Source: an uncultured Spirochaetota bacterium (GTDB lineage: Bacteria > Spirochaetota > Spirochaetia > JAFGXN01). From it: a stretch of 50,524 nucleotides of DNA. Shown here one piece after another: positions 41,694-49,192 of this stretch. The stretch is taken from assembly GCA_944388995.1 (NCBI GenBank), contig CALXKN010000012.1, forward strand, positions 1 through 50,524. The letters are read 5' to 3'. Under the pieces are notes generated by a model that was not told the origin of the DNA, did no database searches, and saw only the letters and a program-made list of their open reading frames with translations. Both the position numbers and the translations under genes were made by a program. The stretch's first letter is position 1, and each line of letters begins with the position of its first letter.

Positions 41694-41972
41694 TCAATAT
41701 TCTTTCGCCAGTTCCTCGACACGATACGCCCAGGCTTCCAGCTGCTCCGTATACATCATAAGGGAACGAAAACGGACATATAAATCAGAAACATCAGCAT
41801 CATCCGGTAATTGTGGAAACACGGGCCGTTGCGGCCGCGGAGGGAAATCATATTTATCAATCTTTGTCGTTTGACAACCACAAATCAAAAAGAGCGTTAA
41901 AATCACGAACAACCTCAGGAGACAGCGGCTGTGTAACGGTTGTTTTTTGGTTAGTGTATTTTTTTTCGACAT
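41694..41972 (-). CDS. Putative outer-membrane spanin (Rz1-like lipoprotein)
   Basis: A 92-residue lipoprotein. A basic N-terminus and hydrophobic stretch lead to LICGC (lipobox), followed by a proline-rich segment DFPPRPQRPVFPQLP and a short helical tail. This is the typical o-spanin design. Start ATG 41972 lies inside the i-spanin gene in another frame, with GAGGA upstream. Spanin pairs fuse inner and outer membranes at the end of phage lysis. Confidence 0.68.
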   Translation of the reverse strand: MSKKNTLTKKQPLHSRCLLRLFVILTLFLICGCQTTKIDKYDFPPRPQRPVFPQLPDDADVSDLYVRFRSLMMYTEQLEAWAYRVEELAKEY

Positions 41973-42156
41973 TCCTGTAATCCTCAAGAGTTTTTTTATA
42001 ACTCTCTTTTTCCTGTTTTGTTTTCCGAACATCTGCCTGAAGGCAAGCTATCTCTGTACTCTGATGCTGAATTTTGACAGCCAGTCCGGCAATAACGCCC
42101 GCCAGAATCAAAACAATAATTACGGCCGACAAACCGAAAATAATTTTTGTTTTCAT
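41857..42156 (-). CDS. Putative inner-membrane spanin (Rz-like)
   Basis: A 99-residue type II membrane protein with an N-terminal transmembrane helix (about 6-27). A Lys/Glu/Gln-rich coiled-coil (about 30-68) and a short C-terminal periplasmic part follow. The 3' third overlaps the Rz1-like gene by 116 bases in a different frame, the hallmark of overlapping spanin pairs. No sequence family was recognised; the call rests on architecture and position. Confidence 0.66.
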   Translation of the reverse strand: MKTKIIFGLSAVIIVLILAGVIAGLAVKIQHQSTEIACLQADVRKTKQEKESYKKTLEDYRNVEKKYTNQKTTVTQPLSPEVVRDFNALFDLWLSNDKD

Positions 42157-42162
42157 CCGACT

Positions 42163-42903
42163 TTACCCTATGCGATTCAGATATTCTCGATTTTTTTTGA
42201 CCGGCTTGTTGCAAATCAGCTCGATAATTTTTTCGTTTTTAATCTCCAAGGATGCATTTTCGTAAAGCATGATTTTTTCGTTGCACGCCCCTTTTATTTC
42301 TTCCCGTAAAATCTCGAAAAAGTTATCGATAAATCTGATTAAAAGTTTTTCGATAACGCTCCAGTCGGGCGCCTTTAGCGGCTTTTGGGTCCTGTCACAC
42401 GGCGCCGATTTCGCGGCCAAAACAACCTGCTCGTACACCTCTTTGACGGTTGTTTCGATTCTTCTTTTTTCGGATTCGGCCGAGCTCTTAAAACTCTTTT
42501 TTATAAGATGATTTTCGAAAATATATTGTCGAAACTCATTCTCCAGATCGGACCGGAGATTCCAGACAATAAGAGGGCACGAATCCTGATAATCAGATAA
42601 AAGAGTAAAAATAATCGACCGCGCCCGACGGAATATCCGCATCCTTGCTTCACGGTCGATATCGTCCGATTTTGACTTCAAATCAAACGATAATGGCATC
42701 TCTTTAAACATCGAAACCTGCTCGTCCTTCATCTCGGTGTGTTCGCGGACGAGATGAATTAATCCTTTCCACTTTTTGGAATTCTTCCCGAACCCGAAAA
42801 ACAGCAGCACAAAAAACGCAATTGAAAAAACGATAATAAAAAAAATCTGTAGCATGATCGGCAAATGTCCGACTGCCTCAATAATTCCGGCAACACTTTC
42901 CAT
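42163..42903 (-). CDS. Membrane-anchored protein of the lysis region, unknown
   Basis: A 246-residue protein with a single N-terminal transmembrane helix (about 17-38), then a long charged, helical cytosolic part with little hydrophobicity. A one-helix anchor next to lysin and spanin genes could fit a holin/antiholin or a regulator, but it is much larger than typical holins. Function unknown. Confidence 0.55.
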   Translation of the reverse strand: MESVAGIIEAVGHLPIMLQIFFIIVFSIAFFVLLFFGFGKNSKKWKGLIHLVREHTEMKDEQVSMFKEMPLSFDLKSKSDDIDREARMRIFRRARSIIFTLLSDYQDSCPLIVWNLRSDLENEFRQYIFENHLIKKSFKSSAESEKRRIETTVKEVYEQVVLAAKSAPCDRTQKPLKAPDWSVIEKLLIRFIDNFFEILREEIKGACNEKIMLYENASLEIKNEKIIELICNKPVKKNREYLNRIG

Positions 42904-42924
42904 ATAGCACCCCTCCTCTCCCGG

Positions 42925-43368
42925 TTAAAAAATCTTATAAAATACTTTTTTCTTCAGGCGCAAAAGCCGGATTGTCGGATCCGGATTGTAGCCTTCCGTG
43001 ATAAAGTGACTGCCGTTTTCGGTTTTCCACTCCTCGGCCACAAAGTCAACAGCGGTTTTCGGGCGGTACCACGCCCAGAACGTTCTTTTTCCGTCCGTCT
43101 CCACCCCGACCTGAAATATCCGTCGGCTTTGTCCCAACTCATCAAGAGCCAAATTGACAATCACCTGCGGGTCGTCAAGCAGACAGTTTTCATCCATTGC
43201 CGGCTTTCTGTTGCACCCTTTTGTTTCCTGCGCCTTGCGGTATATTTTTTCGACTGCTTCATCGCCCAATTCTTTGCCGGCGACGATCTCGGCAAATCGG
43301 CACATAACGCAAAAATAACAGCCGTATCGTCTGATTTTCGGATTGTCATATTCTGTCTGTTTTTTCAT
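42925..43368 (-). CDS. Predicted cysteine-peptidase-like phage lysin
   Basis: A 147-residue protein whose N-terminal RRYGCYFCVMCRFAEIV (Cys at 17, 20, 23) and C-terminal GSHFITEGYNPDPT (H121 followed by Asp/Asn) match the Cys...His-Asp layout of C39-like/papain-fold peptidases such as some endolysins. It resembles a small family (DUF261-like) that I recall from Borrelia and Treponema. Position between head genes and spanins supports an endolysin role. No signal peptide, so a holin would be needed. The activity is inference. Confidence 0.5.
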   Translation of the reverse strand: MKKQTEYDNPKIRRYGCYFCVMCRFAEIVAGKELGDEAVEKIYRKAQETKGCNRKPAMDENCLLDDPQVIVNLALDELGQSRRIFQVGVETDGKRTFWAWYRPKTAVDFVAEEWKTENGSHFITEGYNPDPTIRLLRLKKKVFYKIF

Positions 43369-43407
43369 TCCCGATTCTCCTTCATTTATTCTTTTTATTT
43401 CATCCTA

Positions 43408-43435
43408 TTGACATTTACTTATTCTGTGATAGAAT
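43408..43435 (+). promoter_or_regulatory. Possible antisense promoter inside the phage operon
   Basis: TTGACA (43408-43413), 16 bases, TAGAAT (43430-43435) on the plus strand. It is followed at once by the hairpin TTTATCGG / CCGATAAA (43438-43460). A transcript would run antisense to the head gene at 43575-44771. Confidence 0.4.
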
Positions 43436-43439
43436 CATT

Positions 43440-43568
43440 TTATCGGTGTTTATCCGATAAAGAGCCAACGACAGCTCCCACCTGTTTGCGGAAGGAAGAG
43501 TATTCAGGTGTGTATCTATTTTGTGCGATAACCGTCTTAATAGCATCTGTCGCCTCTTTCTTTTTCAC
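43440..43568 (-). CDS. Small ORF, 42 residues, unknown
   Basis: A GTG start at 43568 lies 7 bases after the stop of the upstream head gene. The product is basic and helical at first (KKKEATDAIKTVIAQ) and ends ...SLSDKHR. The ribosome site is weak. It fills an otherwise empty gap in a compact operon, the main argument for it. Confidence 0.3.
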   Translation of the reverse strand: MKKKEATDAIKTVIAQNRYTPEYSSFRKQVGAVVGSLSDKHR

Positions 43569-43574
43569 GAAACA

Positions 43575-44771
43575 TCAGTCTCTTATCTCCTCGAAATATT
43601 CTCTTGCCGCATCATCAACACTCATAATCGTTCCGGTAGTCGACTCGACCGGCTGTTGAATCCCCTCGGCATTATCTCCTCCGGATGAAATCAGCTTCAA
43701 TCCGACCATCCTCGGTAAAAGCTGATTTTCCGCGCTCCGAATCTCATGCTGAAAGCTTCCGGCAACCCGATAGCTCGGGTGAGTTTTATATTTAACCGAA
43801 AGATTGACTCCATCTTGCGGCTGATTTTCTCCATGCCATTCAATTCTGTTTCTTCCGGACAAACGAAAATCAATCCCGTTGCGGTATTCGGTTTCTTTAT
43901 CTCTGACCGAGATAATTTCTGCAACGAACCATTCCGGAATCGCCCAACCTTTGGGAATGACAGTCTGTTCGATTTTGCTTGCATAAAGCAATGTCACGAC
44001 ATCATCTCTCATCACGTCTAAATCGGCACTGAAAGACATCGCCGAATCAAGGCCGTTTTTTTCGAGAAAGTTTCTGATCACTTTATTTGACTCCTGAGAG
44101 TGAATGACTACTTTTAACGGTTCGATATATTCCAGTTCAACGGAATACTCTTTACCCGGCTCAATAGCATCTTCTGTGAAAATCAGATTTCTTTCAAACC
44201 GCTTTACCGTTATTCTGTCTTTTGTTGTGGCATCTTCAATTGTTTTGACAGAAACAATATCAACGGGAATGAAATTAAAATCTGTCTCAATCCCGTTGGG
44301 GAAAACAAGAACATGATCATCGGACGCCTGAATCACTCCGCGATATATCAATGCCGTTTGCTTTTCTGTATTGACATTCACGCTGTCCCACTTGTGGATT
44401 TTCGTGGAGACAATAAACCGATTATCATAAATCGAATAATCGGCATCGGCAAGTTTATTTCCGTTGACATAGACAGCCGTAACGGTCCCGGCAACCGAAT
44501 CGGGTATTTCCGCAATTCCCCTGTCATTTTCGCACGGAGAAACAGGACAGTTCTGCATGTACAGCTTTCTGACCCGTTGGAAAGTGTAATAAATCCCATC
44601 ACCGTTACAGACAGGACAATTCGGATCCGGATATCCGGAATCAAGAACACAATTGCATTTATTGTGATTGAGAATTCTCACCCACTGACCATGCCGGTCA
44701 ATCATGCCTTCAAAATTATCGCGTGATAATTGCAGCACAATCGGAGAGTTTTTACCGAGCCCGACACCCAT
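43575..44771 (-). CDS. Phage structural protein with zinc-ribbon-like motif (head-completion candidate)
   Basis: A 398-residue protein. Near the N-terminus (about 38-58) CNC...CPVC forms a C-x-C...C-x2-C zinc-knuckle-like motif. The rest is predicted beta-rich. It lies after the capsid and adaptor-like genes, where PBSX/Mu-like clusters encode head-closure proteins. The specific role is inference. Its ATG overlaps the stop of the upstream gene by one base. Confidence 0.55.
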   Translation of the reverse strand: MGVGLGKNSPIVLQLSRDNFEGMIDRHGQWVRILNHNKCNCVLDSGYPDPNCPVCNGDGIYYTFQRVRKLYMQNCPVSPCENDRGIAEIPDSVAGTVTAVYVNGNKLADADYSIYDNRFIVSTKIHKWDSVNVNTEKQTALIYRGVIQASDDHVLVFPNGIETDFNFIPVDIVSVKTIEDATTKDRITVKRFERNLIFTEDAIEPGKEYSVELEYIEPLKVVIHSQESNKVIRNFLEKNGLDSAMSFSADLDVMRDDVVTLLYASKIEQTVIPKGWAIPEWFVAEIISVRDKETEYRNGIDFRLSGRNRIEWHGENQPQDGVNLSVKYKTHPSYRVAGSFQHEIRSAENQLLPRMVGLKLISSGGDNAEGIQQPVESTTGTIMSVDDAAREYFEEIRD

Positions 44772-45841
44772 TACAGCACTCCGATGTATAATTTCCGGAA
44801 CCGTTTGGCGTTACTTTTCTTCCACTCGGCGATATTGTCCTCGTAGACTTTGATTCGGGCCCCGAAGTACGCACTTGTCGCCGACTGTGTCGATGAAAAA
44901 CTTTCGCTCAATCCGTCCATGGACAAACTTGACGAAGAAAAACCGGCAATCAACCCGTCACCGATTACATTAAGAAGTTTACACGCGGCTATTTTCCCGA
45001 CAATATCCCGTACATCGTCCGGTACCTGTCCGGCATTTTCAAGCCCGACCGTATAATCGACTTTAAACGCATTCCGGTATCCGGATGAAACAGGAAACCG
45101 ACTGTCCCGAAATGAATATCCGCCGAAAAATCCGAAATCAAGAGCCCGTGCAAAACTGCATGTACCTTTCGGCCGGAGCTCTATCACACCTTTATCTTTG
45201 TCGACAATAATATTCTCCAACAGATTGGCAACCTTATTGTCGGAATAATCATAAAAATCGAACCGTTCGACCGACATCACCGGAACCTGTCTTAATTGTA
45301 CGATATTGATTCCCTGATGATTTTTAAGCCGGTATCCGGATTCTTCCAAATCTCCGTCTTTTGACTCGCATTTGATTATTTTTTTTGTAAAATTATACGA
45401 AAGCGTCCGCTCTATCTCGGCCAATGCGGCGCTGATTTGAAAACGGATTTGATCATCCGTAAAAATATCACCATTGGAAGCCCGAAAATCGACTCCCCAC
45501 AAATAAGTAAAACGCAAGTCATCCGGCGTCAGCACTTCTCCCCACGCATCTTCGCACCGGTAGTTTCCGAACGTCCATCCGATTTTATCGGACCCCACCT
45601 TCACAACCGCGGAGGTCTGAACGGTTGTCCCGCTTGTACAGCGGTAAAGGTATAAGCCGGGGACGACATGATAATCCGTAAATCGGAGAACAGATAACTC
45701 GGCAGATTCTCCATCCCCCCAGGATTCACCGTTCCAGACTTGCCACACTGCACCACTATGCGACAAATCCTGTCGTTCCAGAATCCCAAGAGCGGTATCG
45801 TTTTCGATAATGACATGATCGCCGAATGACTTGCAATTCAT
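44771..45841 (-). CDS. Phage head-tail adaptor-like protein
   Basis: A 356-residue protein with a beta-rich N-terminal part (about 1-95) and a central helical DDLRFTYLWGVD...QISAALAEIERTL segment. The C-terminal region has GLIAGFSSSSLSMDGLSESFSSTQ followed by a helical tail, a pattern I associate with phage head-tail connector/adaptor proteins. It sits two genes after the capsid gene. Function inferred. Confidence 0.55.
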   Translation of the reverse strand: MNCKSFGDHVIIENDTALGILERQDLSHSGAVWQVWNGESWGDGESAELSVLRFTDYHVVPGLYLYRCTSGTTVQTSAVVKVGSDKIGWTFGNYRCEDAWGEVLTPDDLRFTYLWGVDFRASNGDIFTDDQIRFQISAALAEIERTLSYNFTKKIIKCESKDGDLEESGYRLKNHQGINIVQLRQVPVMSVERFDFYDYSDNKVANLLENIIVDKDKGVIELRPKGTCSFARALDFGFFGGYSFRDSRFPVSSGYRNAFKVDYTVGLENAGQVPDDVRDIVGKIAACKLLNVIGDGLIAGFSSSSLSMDGLSESFSSTQSATSAYFGARIKVYEDNIAEWKKSNAKRFRKLYIGVL

Positions 45842-45842
45842 T

Positions 45843-46172
45843 TCAACCTTTCGTTTTTACGGCCGGAAATGCTTTCAGGTAATCGAAAACAGATTTCGAC
45901 ACAATTGCTTTCCCTTCTTCATCGAACTCGGCGGTTTCCCCGCCTGGACAAATCAGTTTCCGACCTTTGTAATCATCGGAATACAAAACAAGCTCTCCTT
46001 TCCCGCTCTTTGTGGACAAAGAATCACTTGTTTTGTCACTTCCGTCATCAACAACAGATCCGTTCTCCGCATCAGACACTTCATCCTGATTGTCAATGAG
46101 CGTCGGATCATCGGAAATATCAACCGGCGCGGGATCACCCGCTCCGGCAGTACTGTTCTTTCTATTGGCCAT
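45843..46172 (-). CDS. Small phage head-region protein
   Basis: A 109-residue acidic protein. Its Ser/Asp-rich disordered first half is followed by a compact C-terminal domain (VLYSDDYKGRKLICPGGETAEF...). In PBSX-like and Mu-like clusters a similar small gene follows the capsid gene. No family assigned with certainty. Confidence 0.5.
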   Translation of the reverse strand: MANRKNSTAGAGDPAPVDISDDPTLIDNQDEVSDAENGSVVDDGSDKTSDSLSTKSGKGELVLYSDDYKGRKLICPGGETAEFDEEGKAIVSKSVFDYLKAFPAVKTKG

Positions 46173-46181
46173 TTTCTCCTC

Positions 46182-47561
46182 CTATTTGAAAGCAGACTTC
46201 GTCCAGCCGATATTTTTAATCAGACCGTTATACCAGGGTACACGGACGTCCGGTGTTCCGAACATGGCAATGATGAACGGAACAATCAGCGATTTCGTCG
46301 CGAACATGTCGACTTTCGTCGCAGGGAGGAACTGCTGCCATCTGATGGACTGCTTGAATCCCCCCATGGACAAAAGCAGCATTTCGCCGGTTCCGGGCAA
46401 ATCTTCGTTCAGGTCGACAACCGTCGTGGTTCCGGACGGGTCACGGGGAACGCGAACCATTTCGTAACAATTGGAGGCATCGGCTGCATCTTTGACGGAA
46501 CGGCAAATGACATACCCGATGGCTTTATTGTCGCCGCCGCTGATCGTCAATGTCACTTTGCCTCCGGAAGCAACGGTAACTGCCGCATCGACAGTGGCTG
46601 CAGCCGAAAAATGACCCTTTTTATCGATGGCATGCACCTGATACCAGTAAGCACCGGCATCACTTCCGGCAAACCGGCTTCCTGTTGCTCCCGTTTCGGG
46701 ATTCCCGGACACGGTAGGCGCAGCCGGCACATCGGCGACCGTCGAGGGTTTGATTTTTCCTTTCATGCGGTAAAATTTGTTCGAACCGCCCTCCAATCCG
46801 GATACGATAATGTTGTCTCCGTACATTGTGGGATAAATCAGCGGAACGTTCAAAGCGGCTTTGTCGTTTGGAGTAAGCAACAGTCTGTCTTTCAGACACA
46901 GCTGCAAATCGCCGGCCATCGCGGGCGGCATCATCGAGTGGGTCAACGTTCCGCCGGCTTCGTTGACGATTTGCGCAACCGCGTCAATGGCGTAGTCCCC
47001 CTTTTCGGCAAGTGTCGCACCTCTCAAGTCGAAAGTCGTGTCAAACCCGGCTTTTTTCGATTCACGTTTAATCATATTCGGAATCGAATCAAATTGTTTC
47101 GGGTTGATACTTTCGTCTCCATGGAACAGAGTCGATTCGATATTCCTCATCAAGTGAAGAATCCCGGCTTCTTTTTCGACGGCGACAGCATCGGTAATCG
47201 TTTTCGCCCGGTTCAACTGCATCGTAACAGATCGATACGTCTGCATATACTTCGATTTTCGGGCAACACGCTCAAGATCAACCTGATCTTCCGCCACCTC
47301 TTCGCCTTCGTCATAAAAGATGTTCTCACTTCCGGTTCCTTTTTCCCGGGTGTATTCGTGAACGGGAGAATTCACCGGCTCCTTTTTCAGGAGATTCATC
47401 ATTTTGAAATCTGCCTGATGTGCCTGCAGCGCCATAACAACAGAAGAATCAATATCTTCCGGAATCAAAGCGCGTCCACCGGTGGACCCGTAACCGGGAC
47501 CGCCTCCCGCTTCCAATGCTTTCCGCAAATCTTCTTCGGATTTAAAAAAATCTTCGTCCAT
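46182..47561 (-). CDS. Probable major capsid protein (HK97-like) with Ig/FN3-like insertion
   Basis: A 459-residue protein directly after the prohead protease gene. The N-terminal part (GRALIPEDIDSSVVMALQ, MMNLLKKEPVNSPVHEYTRE) and the central ALAEKGDYAIDAVAQIV...MMPPAMAGDLQ region match the pattern of long-tailed-phage capsids. At about 279-385 there is a beta-rich insertion (AYWYQVHAIDKKGHFS, GYVICRSVKDA) that reads like a fibronectin/Ig-type decoration domain. Assignment rests on order and pattern, not a search. Confidence 0.65.
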   Translation of the reverse strand: MDEDFFKSEEDLRKALEAGGGPGYGSTGGRALIPEDIDSSVVMALQAHQADFKMMNLLKKEPVNSPVHEYTREKGTGSENIFYDEGEEVAEDQVDLERVARKSKYMQTYRSVTMQLNRAKTITDAVAVEKEAGILHLMRNIESTLFHGDESINPKQFDSIPNMIKRESKKAGFDTTFDLRGATLAEKGDYAIDAVAQIVNEAGGTLTHSMMPPAMAGDLQLCLKDRLLLTPNDKAALNVPLIYPTMYGDNIIVSGLEGGSNKFYRMKGKIKPSTVADVPAAPTVSGNPETGATGSRFAGSDAGAYWYQVHAIDKKGHFSAAATVDAAVTVASGGKVTLTISGGDNKAIGYVICRSVKDAADASNCYEMVRVPRDPSGTTTVVDLNEDLPGTGEMLLLSMGGFKQSIRWQQFLPATKVDMFATKSLIVPFIIAMFGTPDVRVPWYNGLIKNIGWTKSAFK

Positions 47562-47585
47562 TTTTCACTCCTTCAAATAAATTGA

Positions 47586-48896
47586 TTACATGATCGATTT
47601 CAAAAGGGAATCTTCCAGGGAAATCCCTTTGTTTAACCGTTCTTCAATCCCGCAAAATCCGACAAGCGACAATTTCCCGGATGTCACCGCCTCTTTTGCT
47701 TTTTGCAGGATTTCTTCGCGGGTGTATTTTTTCGGTTCGTCTCCGAAACGATTGTTTTTGGCAACAATCGATTTCCGCATACCGGGTGCCGCAGCAATCG
47801 ATTTTTGCACTTCGTACATTTTAGACAGAATCTCCGTCTGCTGCTTGCTGGCTTTTTTCAATTCTTCAACAGCTTTTTTCAGGGATTTGTTCTCCGCCCG
47901 CAAAGACTCAAGTTCTTTCTCGAAATCTTCGTCATCGCCTTCGCCATCACCTTCATCATCGCCTTCGCCATCCCCGTCACCTTCGGCAACAGTATCATCC
48001 GTTTTGGGCACTTCCTCTTCTCTTTGAGGCAGTCCGCTTTTGTCATCTTCGGCAGGCTTGGGGAACGGAGCGGATTCTTCTTCGGGCTCCTCTGCTGCCT
48101 GTTGAGACTTTAAGAGTTCGTCAAGTCCTTCATCCAAAGACTTCAACAAATCATTTTCCTTTTTCATCTTCTCTATCTCCTTCTTTATTTTGTTAAAAGT
48201 TTCCGTCGAAACCTTTGTCTTCAAAACTTCCAGATAGCGATCAAGATCAACGTTTTTTTCTTTGGCATAATTCAGTGCTGAAACAATCATCTCCTTTTCA
48301 CCATTGTCATCACTTCCGTATAAATCTTCTTTTACGAGCGGCTTCCCTGTCGATTCGCTCATAAGAGACTTAACGAAAGCATCGGCTGAAAGCGTTACCG
48401 GAGATAAACTCTGATTGACAGGTTTATATGTCAATGCAATTTCATCCCAAAGAACATAAGTCACTGTTTGGGAATGATCCTGCGGGTTTGGCTCTTTCTC
48501 CGCCATTTTACCGCCGATGGAAATTTTGACCGTTCTGGCTCCGTTTCTCAGTTTTTGGATAATTTCTTTTGCAAGCTCATTGTCTTTGAAGAGTTTGAAT
48601 TTGACAAAAACCTTTCGTTTTCCGTCTTCGTTCTTAAACCGAATATCCAAAGGTTCACCGATGATAAACTTTTCCGGATTATCTTTCTCGGTTATATGAC
48701 GGTGGTCATAAGAGACAACTCCGTTCTGAATGAAGTAATCTGCAGAATGCAGTAAAGCATCCTGTAAAACTTTCTCACCCTGAAAATCAAGATTCTCGTT
48801 GCTGGCCTCTCCGTAAACAATGACATTCCCGTTCTCATCCTGTTCGAGTAACTCGTCCCGTGACTTCAACAATAAAAAAATCTTTTCTTCATCCAT
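47586..48896 (-). CDS. Prohead serine protease fused to scaffold (XkdF-like)
   Basis: A 436-residue protein from ATG 48896. The N-terminal protease domain (about 1-150) has VSYDHRH (catalytic His candidate) and GARTVKISIGGKM (catalytic Ser candidate), matching the XkdF/S78-type phage protease. The C-terminal half is a long Glu/Lys coiled-coil with a Gly/Asp/Glu-rich stretch (about 300-320), as in internal scaffolds. In this family the protease cuts scaffold and capsid during head maturation. It is the first gene of the operon, immediately behind two terminator hairpins. Confidence 0.7.
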   Translation of the reverse strand: MDEEKIFLLLKSRDELLEQDENGNVIVYGEASNENLDFQGEKVLQDALLHSADYFIQNGVVSYDHRHITEKDNPEKFIIGEPLDIRFKNEDGKRKVFVKFKLFKDNELAKEIIQKLRNGARTVKISIGGKMAEKEPNPQDHSQTVTYVLWDEIALTYKPVNQSLSPVTLSADAFVKSLMSESTGKPLVKEDLYGSDDNGEKEMIVSALNYAKEKNVDLDRYLEVLKTKVSTETFNKIKKEIEKMKKENDLLKSLDEGLDELLKSQQAAEEPEEESAPFPKPAEDDKSGLPQREEEVPKTDDTVAEGDGDGEGDDEGDGEGDDEDFEKELESLRAENKSLKKAVEELKKASKQQTEILSKMYEVQKSIAAAPGMRKSIVAKNNRFGDEPKKYTREEILQKAKEAVTSGKLSLVGFCGIEERLNKGISLEDSLLKSIM

Positions 48897-48927
48897 AAAA
48901 AAACCCTTTTCCCGAAAAGGAAAAGGG
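48897..48927 (-). terminator. Leader terminator 2 (abuts the protease start codon)
   Basis: Minus-strand stem CCCTTTTCC / GGAAAAGGG, loop TTTTCG, followed by seven T and then immediately the ATG of the protease gene. The 3' arm is the only purine-rich segment that could act as a ribosome site. Confidence 0.75.
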
Positions 48928-48930
48928 CAC

Positions 48931-48971
48931 AAAAAAAAGCACGACTATTCCTTTTCGGAATATCGTGCTTT
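48931..48971 (-). terminator. Leader terminator 1
   Basis: Minus-strand hairpin AGCACGA...GGAATA/TTCC...TCGTGCT with two stacked stems and a short loop, followed by eight T. It lies about 50 bases after the predicted transcription start and just before terminator 2. Confidence 0.85.
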
Positions 48972-49026
48972 TCTCTATTCACATCGATATTTTGTTGTGT
49001 TCTTTGTTTGCTGTATCAGCATTTAT

Positions 49027-49055
49027 ATTGTATATCTCATTAATGAATCTGTCAA
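49027..49055 (-). promoter_or_regulatory. Promoter of the capsid-lysis operon
   Basis: Minus-strand TTGACA (49055-49050), 17 bases, TACAAT (49032-49027). It is divergent from the hicB promoter 36 bases away. The 48972-49026 stretch holds only the RNA leader. Confidence 0.8.
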
Positions 49056-49090
49056 GTCATGTTTATAAATAAAATAAAACAAATAAATAA

Positions 49091-49120
49091 TTGACACCAA
49101 ATACAATGTCATATTATAAT
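49091..49120 (+). promoter_or_regulatory. Promoter of the hicB-methyltransferase operon
   Basis: TTGACA (49091-49096), 18 bases, TATAAT (49115-49120). Start expected near 49127. Confidence 0.75.
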
Positions 49121-49139
49121 ATTTTATCGGCAGGGATTA

Positions 49140-49192
49140 ATGTCGCAATGGGATAAATTAATAGGTTGTTGAAAGCGAGAAAAAAACAATGA
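49140..49192 (+). pseudogene. Possible hicA remnant (internally deleted)
   Basis: ATG 49140 with a CAGGG site upstream begins MSQWDKLIGC then stops. MSxWDKL is a common start of HicA toxins. In another frame LKARKKQ runs to a TGA that overlaps the hicB ATG (ATGA), as a coupled hicA end would. Everything in between, including the catalytic His region, is missing. Very short, so identification is tentative. Confidence 0.35.

Noticed and set aside
42865-43659. A 264-codon plus-strand frame across the lysin-like gene
   Set aside because: It is antisense to two minus-strand genes, Phe/Ser/Cys-rich with no ribosome site; only the promoter-like sequence inside it was kept as a weak finding.
45831-47585. 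A 584-codon plus-strand open frame antisense to the capsid gene
   Set aside because: It mirrors the capsid gene, has no ribosome site, is rich in Arg/His/Phe as shadow frames are here, and the minus-strand frame fits a coherent operon.
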